Of a stretch of 64,000 bases of DNA, positions 35,222 to 44,130 are shown one piece after another. The notes beneath the pieces are model-generated. The model saw only the letters and a program-made list of their open reading frames with translations. It was not told the DNA's origin and did no database searches. This stretch comes from Streptomyces globisporus (lineage in GTDB: Bacteria > Actinomycetota > Actinomycetes > Streptomycetales > Streptomycetaceae), in the NCBI GenBank assembly GCA_014649555.1, contig BMTG01000001.1, positions 558,001 to 622,000 on the forward strand, read 5' to 3'. Position numbers and translations under genes: made by a program. The first letter of the stretch is position 1. Each line of letters opens with the position of its first letter.

Positions 35222-35267
35222 TCCGGGACCACGCCCCGGCATCGGAGCGTCGCCTGCCCCCGGCGGA

Positions 35268-35310
35268 GGGCCTCGGCAGCCGCCTGCGCAGATGGCGGCT
35301 GCCGAGGCCC
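35268..35310. terminator. 17-bp bidirectional hairpin
   Basis: A perfect 17-bp inverted repeat (GGGCCTCGGCAGCCGCC arm) with a 9-base loop lies between the MarR stop (35221) and the convergent hydrolase stop (35318). Confidence 0.75.
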
Positions 35311-35317
35311 GGCATGA

Positions 35318-36148
35318 TCAGCCCTTCAAGAACCGGATGACCTCCGGCGCGATCTTCTTCGGGGCCATCACGACGGCTCCGTGGTTGAGCCCCGGCAGGG
35401 TGCGGTGGTCGGCATGCGGCAGGATCTCCGCGAGGGCACGGGCCGCACGCCCGAAGGCCGCGGGACTCTTTCCTCCGGTCAGGACCTGGGTCGGCACCTT
35501 CACGCCGCTCCACTCCTCCGCGGCAAGCGGTCTGCCCTGCTGAGTGTCGCCCATGACCGCGATGTCGTACGGCAGGGTGCGGGCCAGAGAGACAAGACCC
35601 GCCCACATCTTCGGCATGAGTTTCATGAAGAACACGGCGATGCCCGGCATGCCCTGGACCTTCGTCATGAAGTACGTGACCGCATCCCCGTCCCTGTTCT
35701 CCGCGAGCCGTACGGTGATCTGCTCGGCGAGATCCACAGGCGGTCCGGCATCTCCCTCGGCGGTGACGAACGGCGGTTCGTACAGGGCCAGTCGGTCCAC
35801 CTTCACTCCGGCGGCAGCCGCGCGCAGGGCCAGCACCGCTCCGGAGGACGAACCGAACAGCGATGCCGAGCCGCCGACCTGGTCGACCAGGGCCGCGATG
35901 TCCTCGACCTCACGCGTGACCGCGTACGTTTCGGCGTCACCGCTCGCGCCCCGCCCGCGCCGGTCGTAGTTGACCACGGTGAAGTCCTCGGCGAGGAGCG
36001 CGGCGAGCTTGGCGGTGTCGGCACGGTCGGCCAGCGCCGAGGCCACCAGGACGACCGCGGGGCCGCTGCCCGACCGTTCGTAGGCGATCTCGGTGCCGTC
36101 GGCAGACACGACGGTGCCCGCGACGGGCAGGTTCTGGACCGGGGACAT
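35318..36148 (-). CDS. alpha/beta-fold hydrolase
   Basis: Soluble hydrolase of 276 residues. ATG 36148 has GAGGAG just upstream. The N-terminal GTEIAYERSGSGPAVVLVAS, the NYDRRGRGASGD turn, the nucleophile elbow LFGSSSGAVLALRAA (central Ser) and the C-terminal His in LPGLNHGAVV fit the alpha/beta-hydrolase fold. The oxyanion loop lacks the usual HGxP and has VASAL instead. Substrate unknown. It lies alone between convergent and divergent neighbours. Confidence 0.85.
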   Translation of the reverse strand: MSPVQNLPVAGTVVSADGTEIAYERSGSGPAVVLVASALADRADTAKLAALLAEDFTVVNYDRRGRGASGDAETYAVTREVEDIAALVDQVGGSASLFGSSSGAVLALRAAAAGVKVDRLALYEPPFVTAEGDAGPPVDLAEQITVRLAENRDGDAVTYFMTKVQGMPGIAVFFMKLMPKMWAGLVSLARTLPYDIAVMGDTQQGRPLAAEEWSGVKVPTQVLTGGKSPAAFGRAARALAEILPHADHRTLPGLNHGAVVMAPKKIAPEVIRFLKG

Positions 36149-36409
36149 GGTCAACTCCTCTGAGCGACGGGGTAGAAGGCAACCGGCGGTCGCCCCGGTG
36201 TAGACCTCCGCACCGCCGCGAACTCATCGGTGCCCGGCGGAGATCGAGTTCCGATACCCCGGAGCGCATCGCGCCCTCGGGTGGCAGGCATTCCCCGACC
36301 CGCCTTGGCAGCATGTTGACATGACCTTGACACTTGCCTCGCCCGCGCCGGAGGCTCGGAATCCCCCACGAACCGCAGACGACCATGACGACAATGAGGT
36401 GGAGCCCCC

Positions 36410-37189
36410 ATGCGATCACGCCCCATCGGTTTCCTCGTCTCAACCCTCGCCGGCGCCGCCCTGGCGTTCGGCGGCACCACCGCCTCCGCGAGCCCGTCCG
36501 CCGCCCCGGCCCCCGACTCCGCGTCGGCCGTCACCGCCCGCGCGGCCGACGGCTGTTACACCTGGAGCGGAACGCTCCGGGAGGGCTCCAGCGGTGAAGC
36601 GGTGCGTCAGCTCCAGATCCGGGTCGCGGGCTACCCGGGCACCGGCAACCAGATCGCCATCGACGGGGCGTTCGGCCCGGCAACGAAGGCGGCCGTGTCA
36701 CGCTTCCAGGCCGCGTACGGGCTGGCCGCCGACGGCATCGCGGGCCCCGCGACCTTCAACAAGATCTACCAACTGCAGGACGACGACTGCACCCCGGTCA
36801 ACTTCACCTACGCCGAGCTGAACCGCTGCAACTCCGACTGGTCCGGCGGCAAGGTCAGCGCCGCCACCGCCCGCGCCAACGCCCTGGTCACCATGTGGAA
36901 GCTCCAGGCCATGCGGCACGCCATGGGCGACCGGCCCATGACGGTCAACGGCGGCTTCCGCAGCGTGTCCTGCAACAGCGCCGTCGGCGGCGCCGCCAAC
37001 AGCCGCCACATGTACGGCCACGCGGCCGACCTCGGTGCGGGATCCCAGGGCTTCTGCGCCCTCGCCCAGGCGGCCCGCAACCACGGCTTCACCGAGATCC
37101 TCGGCCCGGGCTACCCGGGCCACAACGACCACACCCACGTCGCCGGCGGCAGCGGCCGCTTCTGGTCCGCGCCCAGCTGCGGCATCTGA
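36410..37189 (+). CDS. secreted zinc D-Ala-D-Ala carboxypeptidase with peptidoglycan-binding domain
   Basis: Exported cell-wall enzyme of 259 residues. A signal peptide (about residues 1-28, ending ASAS) is followed by a PG_binding_1 domain (about 50-115, GEAVRQLQIRVAGY, DGAFGPATKAAVSRFQAAYG). The M15 peptidase domain (about 120-255) has zinc ligands in SRHMYGHAADLG (His and Asp) and NDHTHVAG (HxH). The layout matches the classical Streptomyces zinc DD-carboxypeptidase. It trims D-Ala from peptidoglycan stems. It is a single gene flanked by a terminator. Confidence 0.9.
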   Translation: MRSRPIGFLVSTLAGAALAFGGTTASASPSAAPAPDSASAVTARAADGCYTWSGTLREGSSGEAVRQLQIRVAGYPGTGNQIAIDGAFGPATKAAVSRFQAAYGLAADGIAGPATFNKIYQLQDDDCTPVNFTYAELNRCNSDWSGGKVSAATARANALVTMWKLQAMRHAMGDRPMTVNGGFRSVSCNSAVGGAANSRHMYGHAADLGAGSQGFCALAQAARNHGFTEILGPGYPGHNDHTHVAGGSGRFWSAPSCGI

Positions 37190-37209
37190 CGCCGTAGCGC
37201 TCTCCTGAC

Positions 37210-37247
37210 GTACGGGGCCTCCGCTCGGCGGACCGGAGGCCCCGTAC
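37210..37247. terminator. hairpin between convergent genes
   Basis: A 14-bp perfect inverted repeat (GTACGGGGCCTCCG arm) with a 10-base loop, 21 bases after the DD-carboxypeptidase stop and before the convergent YdcF-family stop at 37281. Confidence 0.7.
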
Positions 37248-37280
37248 CCGTACCCGTGTCCGTACACCGTGGGCCACGGG

Positions 37281-38291
37281 CTACCAGCCCATCCCCACCA
37301 CCACGGCCAGCGCCGCCAGCAGCACGCACAGAGCGCCGTTGACGATCCGGTGCTCCCAGAACACCGCGACGAACTCCCGGATCGTCGCGCTCGGCCAGAA
37401 GTACGCGGCGGTGGGCGAGCCGATCACCTGGCCGCGCACGCCCTCCTTACGGGCGGTCATCGCGGCCCGGAACGCGTGGAAGTTGTTGGTCACCACGACG
37501 CAGACGTAACGCTCGTCGGCCGCCTCCATCAGGCTCCGGCTGAAGCGCAGGTTCTCCGTCGTCGTGCGGGAGCGGTTCTCCTCCAGGACGAGGTCCGGGT
37601 CGGCGCCCTCGGCCACCAGCCAGCGGCCCATCGCCTCGGCCTCCGGCAGCTTCTCGTCCGGGCCCTGGCCGCCGGAGACCAGGAGGACGGGAGCCGGTCC
37701 GCCCCGGGCGATCTGCCGTTCCTGGACGCGGAGTCCGGAGCGCAGACGCGAGGCGAGCAGTGGGGGCACGCGTTCCCCGCCGATGAGGCCCGACCCCAGC
37801 ATCACCACGAAGTCCACGTCGCCGCGCACCCGGATGCGGCCGTACAGGAAGGCGTAGACGAGGAAGCAGAGGAAGAGGAAGGCCACATAGCCGGTGATCA
37901 GCACGACGGCCAGGATGAAGGAGCGGTACGCCTTCGAGCCGCCGAGGTAGTCGGCGGTGACCACCAGGGCCAGGACGGCGAAGATGCCGATCCCGGCCAG
38001 TCCGGAGAGCAGGTTGGCGGGGCGGCGGCCCTCCTTGCGGACCATGGTGAGGCCGTTGACCACGAGGAAGCCGCCGAGGACCACGACCGCGAGCACGGGC
38101 ACCAGGAAGACCAGCGCGTACACCGGCACGGCCAGGTTGTCCGGCAGCCGGTCCACCTGCGTCAGCAGGGCGAACGACAGGCTCAGCACGGTCAGGCCGA
38201 GCAGCACCGCGTTACGGAACTGGCGGCGGTCCTGCCGTACGCCCCAGCAGAACCAGAGCAGGAACACGGCCGTCGGGGCGAAAGCGATCAC
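37281..38291 (-). CDS. YdcF/SanA-family (DUF218) membrane protein
   Basis: Protein of 336 residues with about five hydrophobic helices in residues 1-150, then a DUF218 domain and a final helix (NGALCVLLAALAVVVGMGW). DUF218 features are DVDFVVMLGSGLIGGERVPP, VLLVSGGQGPDEKLPEAEAM, the ENRSRTTTENLRFS motif and VVVTNNFHAFRAA. The family is linked to envelope and peptidoglycan functions in other bacteria, with the exact reaction unsettled. Upstream (38368) lies a small membrane-anchored protein in the same orientation, possibly co-transcribed. Confidence 0.88.
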   Translation of the reverse strand: MIAFAPTAVFLLWFCWGVRQDRRQFRNAVLLGLTVLSLSFALLTQVDRLPDNLAVPVYALVFLVPVLAVVVLGGFLVVNGLTMVRKEGRRPANLLSGLAGIGIFAVLALVVTADYLGGSKAYRSFILAVVLITGYVAFLFLCFLVYAFLYGRIRVRGDVDFVVMLGSGLIGGERVPPLLASRLRSGLRVQERQIARGGPAPVLLVSGGQGPDEKLPEAEAMGRWLVAEGADPDLVLEENRSRTTTENLRFSRSLMEAADERYVCVVVTNNFHAFRAAMTARKEGVRGQVIGSPTAAYFWPSATIREFVAVFWEHRIVNGALCVLLAALAVVVGMGW

Positions 38292-38367
38292 GGGGAGCCT
38301 CGGGTTCGTCGGTACGTCGGTACGTCTGCGGCGAACCGCCGGCGGCGGATCGGCAGCGGTGCGGCGG

Positions 38368-38820
38368 TCACTGCCCGGAGCGGCGGTTCCCGTCCACCCA
38401 GTCGTCGTTCGTCTGCCAGGCGTACAGGGTGTGGTCCTTGAGCGCCACGTAGTAGGAGCCGCAGCGGCCCTTCGCGCCGCTCGCGGTCCCCGACGGGAAC
38501 CAGGACGCGCTGATCTCGGGGTCCGGGGCGCCCTTGCCGTCCAGCGGTTCGCACGGCGCGGGGAGACGGCCGTCGTGGAGCGTGGCCTTGAGGATGCGTT
38601 CGCCGCCGGTGGTCCGCATGGCGTACTCGACGGACGAGGCGTCGTCCGGCAGCCAGCGGGGAACGGACTCGCGCTCCTCCTTGGCGTCCTTGCCGGTGGC
38701 GTAGGACGAGGTCTGCTCGTGACGTCCGTCGTACCACTCCTTGGCCTCGGGTACGGCCACGGCGGCCGCGACTCCGACGACCGCCACGGCGCCGACGACG
38801 CCTATCAGAACGCCACGCAT
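38368..38820 (-). CDS. membrane-anchored hypothetical protein
   Basis: Protein of 150 residues from ATG 38820, with AGGAG 7 bases upstream. A single N-terminal helix (MRGVLIGVVGAVAVVGVAAA) anchors an extracytoplasmic domain. Two cysteines in that domain, PAPCEPLDGKG and GRCGSYYVAL, could form a disulfide. No family is recognised. It precedes the YdcF gene by 76 bases on the same strand. Confidence 0.7.
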   Translation of the reverse strand: MRGVLIGVVGAVAVVGVAAAVAVPEAKEWYDGRHEQTSSYATGKDAKEERESVPRWLPDDASSVEYAMRTTGGERILKATLHDGRLPAPCEPLDGKGAPDPEISASWFPSGTASGAKGRCGSYYVALKDHTLYAWQTNDDWVDGNRRSGQ

Positions 38821-38988
38821 GTTCTCACTCCTGATGCCTGTTGCGACTACGAGCAGATCTCTTCTGTTCACCTCAATTCTTGACCGCTCACGCGTCGGAA
38901 ACATCAACCTATGGGGCTTTTAGGTGTACATCTCTGGTCGCACGGGCCCCTAGGTCCCCACGCCGCCTTGCGGACCTACGCTGCCCCC

Positions 38989-39537
38989 GTGCACAGCATC
39001 GAGCTGCTACCGGACGCCGCGACCGACCGAGCCGTACGGGGCGTCTGGCAGTCCCTCGCGGACGAGGGCCTGCCCAGCCAGAGCGCCCACCGCCACCCGA
39101 CCAACCGGCCGCACCTCACGCTCGCCACGGCCGAGACGCTCCCCGCGGAAGCCCGTACCGCGCTGGCGGAGGCGCTCGCCGCGCTTCCCCTACCCCTCCA
39201 CCTGACCGGGCTGCTGCGCTTCTCCGGCCGGGTCGACGTGCTGGCCTGGGCGGTCCGGCCCGACGCCGCCCTCCTGGAGCTGCACGAGACGGTGTGGCGG
39301 ATCCTGCGGGAACCACCCGGAGGCGACGACCGCTCCAACCCGCTGCTCTCCCCCGCCCGTTGGGTCCCGCACATCACGCTCGGCCGGGGCCGGGGCGCGG
39401 TATGGCCCGGCCCCGACGGCCGGTGGCTCCCCTGGGCAGCCACCGGGCCGGGCGCCCTGCCGGGGTGGTGGGCCGAGGCCCGGTCCTACGACTCGACGAG
39501 CCGGACGACGGCCGTGATCGGGCCGGGGGCGCCGTGA
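38989..39537 (+). CDS. 2H phosphoesterase (2'-5' RNA ligase-like)
   Basis: Protein of 182 residues with two HxT motifs, RPHLTLA and VPHITLG, spaced as in the 2H phosphoesterase superfamily (LigT, ThpR, CPDase). GTG 38989 (VHSIELLPDAATDRAVRGVW) was chosen because the family begins at this strand; the frame is open upstream to 38911. The reaction is probably cyclic phosphodiester hydrolysis on an RNA-derived or small nucleotide substrate. It is convergent with the dehydrogenase gene at 39580. Confidence 0.82.
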   Translation: MHSIELLPDAATDRAVRGVWQSLADEGLPSQSAHRHPTNRPHLTLATAETLPAEARTALAEALAALPLPLHLTGLLRFSGRVDVLAWAVRPDAALLELHETVWRILREPPGGDDRSNPLLSPARWVPHITLGRGRGAVWPGPDGRWLPWAATGPGALPGWWAEARSYDSTSRTTAVIGPGAP

Positions 39538-39579
39538 GATGCCGCCCCAGCGCGCCGGGGCTCCCCGCATTCCCTTCCG

Positions 39580-40953
39580 TCAGCGCACCAGCCGGACCAG
39601 CTTGTGGTTGGCGAACTCCTCCATGCCGAACCGGCCCAGCTCCCGGCCGAAACCGGACCGCTTGACCCCGCCGAACGGCAGCTCCGCCGCCGTGCCGGAC
39701 GGGGCGCCGACGAAGACCATGCCGGTCTGCAAGCGCTGGGCCACCCGCTCGGCCTGGGCGTCGTCGTCGGTCTGGATCGAGGCGCTGAGACCGTACGGCG
39801 AGTTGTTGGCGAAGTCGACGGCCTCCTCCTCGGAGCCCACTTTGAACAGCAGGGCCACCGGTCCGAACAGCTCTTCCTTGTAGGCCCGCATCTCGGGGGT
39901 GATGCCCGCGAGCACGGTGGGCTCGTACCAGGCGCCGGGGCGGTCGATGCGCTTGCCGCCGGCCAGCACCGTGGCCCCCTTGGAGATCGCGTCCTGGACC
40001 TGCTCGTCCAGGGTCTCGACCGCCTTCTCCGAAGAGAGGGGTCCCATGAAGGTGTCCGGGTCGGTGGGGTCGCCGACGGTGATGCCCCGGACCGCATCCG
40101 TGAAGGCGGTCGAGAAGCCCTCGTAGTGCTCGTCCAGGGCGATGATGCGCTTGGCGGCGTTGCAGGCCTGCCCCGCATTGCCCATCCGGCCGACCAGCGC
40201 GTTCTTCACCACCTGTTCCATGTTCGACGCGCCGAGGATCAGATACGGGTCGGAGCCGCCCAGTTCCAGCACGACCTTCTTCAGGTTGCGGCCCGCGATC
40301 TCCGCGACGGCCGCGCCCGCCCGCTCCGAACCCGTCAGCGAGACGCCGTGGATCCGGTCGTCACCGATCAGCGTCTCGATCTGCTCGTTGGTGGCGAAGA
40401 TGTTGACGTACGCCCCCTTGGGCAGGCCCGCGTCCAGGAACAGCCGCTCCATCGCCAGCGCCGACTCCGGGCACTGCGGGGCGTGCTTGAGCAGGACCGC
40501 GTTGCCCAGCATCAGGTTCGGGGCGGCGAACCGGGCCACCTGGTAGTACGGGAAGTTCCACGGCATGATCCCCAGCAGCGTGCCGACCGCCTCCTTCCGG
40601 ATGACGGCCCGGCCGCCGGAGGCGACGTCCAGCTCCTCCGCCTCCAGGAAGCCCTCGCCCCGGTCGGCGTAGTAGCGGTAGATGGACACGACAGTGCGCA
40701 GCTCCCCGAGGGCCTGCTTGACCGGCTTGCCCATCTCGCGGGTGATGATGGCGGCGAGCTCGTCCTTGCGCTCCTCGTACAGGTCCGCGACCCGCCGCAG
40801 CACCGCGGCCCGCTCCGCCGCCGGCCGGGCGGCCCAGGCGCGCTGCGCGTCGTCGGCCAGGGCGAGCGCGTCGCGCAGCTCGCCGTCGGTGGCGGTGGGG
40901 TACTCCTGTCCCGTCTCACCGGTGGCAGGGTTGACGACTCGGTACGTACTCAT
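39580..40953 (-). CDS. NAD(P)-dependent succinate-semialdehyde dehydrogenase-like enzyme
   Basis: Aldehyde dehydrogenase of 457 residues. ATG 40953 (MSTYRVVNPATGE) is preceded by GGAAG. Motifs are the cofactor-binding MPWNFPYYQVARFAAPNL, the general-base Glu in VLELGGSDPYLIL and the catalytic Cys in GNAGQACNAAKR. The substitution of GGSDP for GGNDP is common in the NAD-dependent SSADH branch. It oxidises succinate semialdehyde, or a related aldehyde, to the acid, as in GABA and polyamine degradation. No GABA transaminase adjoins it. Confidence 0.9.
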   Translation of the reverse strand: MSTYRVVNPATGETGQEYPTATDGELRDALALADDAQRAWAARPAAERAAVLRRVADLYEERKDELAAIITREMGKPVKQALGELRTVVSIYRYYADRGEGFLEAEELDVASGGRAVIRKEAVGTLLGIMPWNFPYYQVARFAAPNLMLGNAVLLKHAPQCPESALAMERLFLDAGLPKGAYVNIFATNEQIETLIGDDRIHGVSLTGSERAGAAVAEIAGRNLKKVVLELGGSDPYLILGASNMEQVVKNALVGRMGNAGQACNAAKRIIALDEHYEGFSTAFTDAVRGITVGDPTDPDTFMGPLSSEKAVETLDEQVQDAISKGATVLAGGKRIDRPGAWYEPTVLAGITPEMRAYKEELFGPVALLFKVGSEEEAVDFANNSPYGLSASIQTDDDAQAERVAQRLQTGMVFVGAPSGTAAELPFGGVKRSGFGRELGRFGMEEFANHKLVRLVR

Positions 40954-41168
40954 GACTTCCTTCCGTGGACAGCTCCCGGACGAGGTCCGTGCGAGACGGA
41001 AACGGCCGCAGGACAACCGGGCGGACATTCGGGTACCCATCCGGCAGATGCGCACACCTCGACCCTCCCACCGCGCTCACGACTCCGGCCGGTGTCGGCC
41101 TCACGACTCCGCACGGTGTCGCCCTCGCGACTCCGGCCCGCCGCACGGATCCGGCGCATCATGAGGGC

Positions 41169-41507
41169 ATGCCTGAGGACATGCCGCCCGAGAGCGGCGG
41201 CCCGGACCGTACGGAAGACGGGCGGTACGTGATCATCGACGGGCGGCGCTGGCGGGCGACCGACCCCACCGTCCCCGAGGACGCGGCCGCCGCCCTGCGC
41301 TCCCACCTGATGGCGGCGCGGCGGGCGGTACGGGAGGCGAAGCGCGCGACGGACGATGCCGCGCTGCGCCGGGCGCGCGACCGCGTCCAGCGGGCGAAGG
41401 TCGCGCTCGGCGAGCGGGGCGACCCGTGGTGGGAGCAGTCGAGTCGGGAGCGCGACCGGCGGTGGCGCGACGGGCTCGCCTGGTTCGACGGTCACGGCGA
41501 GCGGTGA
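41169..41507 (+). CDS. hypothetical Arg/Ala-rich protein
   Basis: Protein of 112 residues starting MPEDMPPESGG. After GRYVIIDGRRWRATDPTVPE it is a long basic helix (LMAARRAVREAKRATDDAAL...RDRVQRAKVALGER), probably coiled coil, ending in PWWEQSSRERDRRWR. GAGGG lies just before the ATG. The same arrangement (GRRWR plus basic helix) is widespread among hypothetical proteins of Streptomyces. No catalytic motif is seen. Confidence 0.7.
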   Translation: MPEDMPPESGGPDRTEDGRYVIIDGRRWRATDPTVPEDAAAALRSHLMAARRAVREAKRATDDAALRRARDRVQRAKVALGERGDPWWEQSSRERDRRWRDGLAWFDGHGER

Positions 41508-41573
41508 GCCGCTGCTCCGCCTGCGCGGGCGGGGCGGCGGCCCCTGTCGTACCGGACCGCTACTGTCCGGCGC

Positions 41574-42587
41574 ATGGAGAACATGATCCCTCGCGGCAAC
41601 TGGCTCGACGACGGCCTCTTCCGTACGTTCGTGAGAGAGGTCGCACCGCTCCGCTTCGGCTCCTGGAGCCTGACCGATGTCGAGCACGCAACGTCGGTGC
41701 TGGGATGGGAACTTCGGGAGCCCAAGGAAGTCGCGGGCCAGGTCTGGCGCAGGTTCGCTCCCCGGAAGGGGCCTTCGGCCGGATACGGCACCCTGATCGC
41801 TGATGCCTCGGAACCCGAGCAGCTGCGCAAGCTGAACGTCCGCGTCGTCGACCTGCCCGCCGATGACCTGGCATCGGCCGCCGGTTTCATCCGTGCCGCC
41901 TGGTGGGTCATGGAGGAGGAGCTGGGCCCGCCCACGCTGTGGGGAGGCGACTCGGGGCCGTGGATGCTGTGGCGGCGCCCCGGCACCAGCATCCTCGTGC
42001 ACTCGCACGACGGGGGCGAGGTGAGCTTCGAACTTCTGCCTTCCGCAACGGACAGCGATGCCGCCGGGAGGGGCTACTCCCGTGGTCGCTGGCGCGCCGC
42101 CGAACCTGCCGATCTGCCGCCCGCCTCACCAGATCTGCCCGGCACCACCTGGGAACAGGTCGAGAAGTGCCTGTCCGAAACCCTTCGGTCCCTCGACTAC
42201 GACACCCCGTTCTTCCCCGGCCGGTTCATCCTGCACCTGGGAGACGCCCGCGATCCCCAGCGCTTCGTGCAGTGCTGGAGCCAGGATCTGAGCCTGGTCG
42301 TCGAAGCCACCGGCCATCTGCACCGGCCGGACGCGGCCGACCCCGCCCGCATGGCGCAGAACGGCTGGGAGTTCTCCCGCTCCATCTGGCAGTGCCGGTT
42401 CCCCGACGCCATGGACGACCCCGCGCACGCCGCGACGGCCGCCCGCATGCTCGTCGAGGAGCTGCGGCAGTTGGGCGTCGACCTGGCCGGCCTCTCGTAC
42501 GACGGGACCATGAGCGGTCGCGGGCGCGGCTTCCACCTCGACCTGCCGGATCTGGGGATCCCGCGCTTCGACCGCCCCGCCGACTGA
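41574..42587 (+). CDS. hypothetical two-domain protein (DUF6301/TY-Chap-like)
   Basis: Protein of 337 residues without signal peptide or helices. The first half (WSLTDVEHATSVLGWELREP, FIRAAWWVMEEELGPPTLWG, GPWMLWRRPGTSILVHSHDG) resembles small Streptomyces proteins of the DUF6301 kind. The second half (TTWEQVEKCLSETLRSLDYD, FVQCWSQDLSLVVEATGH, GWEFSRSIWQC) resembles TY-Chap-type chaperone-like domains. Both attributions are from memory of the patterns and need a profile search. Such proteins often accompany secretion or polymorphic toxin systems, but no such gene adjoins this one. Confidence 0.6.
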   Translation: MENMIPRGNWLDDGLFRTFVREVAPLRFGSWSLTDVEHATSVLGWELREPKEVAGQVWRRFAPRKGPSAGYGTLIADASEPEQLRKLNVRVVDLPADDLASAAGFIRAAWWVMEEELGPPTLWGGDSGPWMLWRRPGTSILVHSHDGGEVSFELLPSATDSDAAGRGYSRGRWRAAEPADLPPASPDLPGTTWEQVEKCLSETLRSLDYDTPFFPGRFILHLGDARDPQRFVQCWSQDLSLVVEATGHLHRPDAADPARMAQNGWEFSRSIWQCRFPDAMDDPAHAATAARMLVEELRQLGVDLAGLSYDGTMSGRGRGFHLDLPDLGIPRFDRPAD

Positions 42588-42771
42588 ACTCCCTTACGTG
42601 GGGCCTTCGTTGCCGAGATCCTTGACAGCGTCGCGCCCCGCTGCCACCGTCTTGACCGGCGGCGGCATTCGCGGACCGGATCCCCACCGCTCCGCCGCAC
42701 GCACCTCCATCACCCCCACCACCCCACCCCCACCTTGGCGCCTCCCTCCCCACCGTTCGGCCGCCGCAGAT

Positions 42772-42785
42772 TGGGAGCGCTCCCA
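42772..42785 (+). promoter_or_regulatory. CebR box
   Basis: TGGGAGCGCTCCCA is a perfect 14-bp palindrome identical to the established binding site of CebR, the LacI-family cellobiose-responsive repressor of cellulase genes in Streptomyces. It lies 16 bases before the GTG of the GH6 cellulase. That is closer to the start codon than usual, so the leader is short or the gene is nearly leaderless. Confidence 0.9.
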
Positions 42786-42801
42786 CAGAAGGGCCGCACT
42801 C

Positions 42802-43779
42802 GTGAAGAGACTTCTGCGCACGCTCGTCGCCTCGACCTTCGCCTGTCTCCTGCTCCCCCTCGCCTCAGGGCAACAAGCCACTGCCGCCGCCCAGGCCGAC
42901 CCCATCGGCATGACCAGCGGGTTCTACACCGATCCCCACTCGACGCCCGCCGCCTGGGCCGCCGCGAACCCCGGTGACGGCCGGGCCGCCGCCATCCGCG
43001 ACAACATCGCCTCGCGGCCGATGGCCCGCTGGTTCGGCGCCTGGAGCGGGGACATCGGGGCGGCGGTCAGCTCGTACGTGGGCGCGGCCGACGCCGCCGA
43101 CAAGCTGCCCGTCCTCATCGCCTACAACATCCCCGGCCGTGACGCCTGCGGCGGCCACTCCGGCGGCGGCGCGGGCACCCCGAGCGCGTACCGCACCTGG
43201 ATCTCCGCGTTCGCGTCCGCCATCGGCTCGCGGCCGGCGCTGGTGGTCATCGAGCCCGATTCGCTGGGCGACTTCAGCTGCCTGAGCCAGGCCCAGATCG
43301 ACGAGCGCAACGGGATGCTCCGGGACGCGCTGGCCCAGTTCACCGCGCACGCGCCCCACACCTGGACCTATCTGGACGCCGGAAACCCGGCCTGGATCGG
43401 CGCGGACACCATGGCGCAGCACCTCGACGGAGCGGGAGCCCGGCAGGCGCACGGCTTCACGCTGAACATCTCGAACTACTACGCCACCGGCGAGAACTCC
43501 GCGTACGGCAATGCCATCAACGGCTCCCTGTCGGCGTCCTACGGCTACACGAAGCCGTACGTCATCGACACCAGCCGCAACGGCAACGGCTCCAACGGCG
43601 AGTGGTGCAACCCGGGCGGACGCAGGACGGGAGCCGTCAGCCAGACGGGCGGCGGGGCCGAGATGCTGCTGTGGCTGAAGACCCCCGGCGAGTCGGACGG
43701 CGACTGCGGGGTCGGGGCCGGTTCCGTGGCCGGGCAGTTCCTGCCGGAGGTCGCGTACAAGATGATCCACGGGTACTGA
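42802..43779 (+). CDS. secreted GH6 cellulase (endoglucanase type)
   Basis: Exported glycoside hydrolase of 325 residues from a GTG start. The signal peptide starts VKRLLRTLVASTFACLLLPL. GH6 features are VLIAYNIPGRDACGG, the ALVVIEPDSLGD block, TWTYLDAGNPAWIG, GFTLNISNYYAT and a C-terminal DCGVGAGSVAGQF region. There is no carbohydrate-binding module, so the protein is a bare catalytic domain, as in single-domain Streptomyces endoglucanases. It cleaves beta-1,4-glucan outside the cell. The CebR box just upstream predicts induction by cellobiose or cellotriose. Confidence 0.92.
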   Translation: MKRLLRTLVASTFACLLLPLASGQQATAAAQADPIGMTSGFYTDPHSTPAAWAAANPGDGRAAAIRDNIASRPMARWFGAWSGDIGAAVSSYVGAADAADKLPVLIAYNIPGRDACGGHSGGGAGTPSAYRTWISAFASAIGSRPALVVIEPDSLGDFSCLSQAQIDERNGMLRDALAQFTAHAPHTWTYLDAGNPAWIGADTMAQHLDGAGARQAHGFTLNISNYYATGENSAYGNAINGSLSASYGYTKPYVIDTSRNGNGSNGEWCNPGGRRTGAVSQTGGGAEMLLWLKTPGESDGDCGVGAGSVAGQFLPEVAYKMIHGY

Positions 43780-43797
43780 ACCGCCCCCGCACACCCC

Positions 43798-43834
43798 CTG
43801 GCCGCCCGTCCGTCTCCGTCAGACGGGCGGCCAG
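43798..43834 (+). terminator. hairpin terminator after the cellulase gene
   Basis: A 13-bp perfect inverted repeat (CTGGCCGCCCGTC arm) with an 11-base loop, 18 bases after the GH6 stop. The truncated SDR frame begins on the very next base. Confidence 0.75.
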
Positions 43835-44101
43835 GTGCGCAGAGCGCCCACACTGCCGCTGGCGCTCTACTCCGCCTCGAAGGCGGCGGCCACCATGCTC
43901 ACGGTCCAGTACGCCAAGGCCGAGCCGGGCATCCGGTTCAACGCGGTCGAGCCGGGCCCGACCGCCACCGACATGACCGCGGAGTTCGGCATCGGGCGCT
44001 CCCCCGAGGAGAGCGCCCGGGTCGTCGTACGGTTCGCGACGCTCGACGCGGACGGCCCGACGGGAACCTTGCAGGACGAGGGCGGGGTGCTGCCCTGGTA
44101 A
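43835..44101 (+). pseudogene. truncated short-chain dehydrogenase
   Basis: The 88-codon frame corresponds to the C-terminal part of an SDR. It contains the catalytic YSASKAA motif and IRFNAVEPGPTATDMT, and ends LQDEGGVLPW. The first half, with the TGxxxGxG cofactor motif, is absent; upstream there is only the cellulase terminator. There is no ribosome-binding site. It is therefore a gene remnant left by a deletion, unlikely to be functional. Confidence 0.8.
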
Positions 44102-44130
44102 GCGCCCACGTCCCGCGCCGGGGGCGGCGG

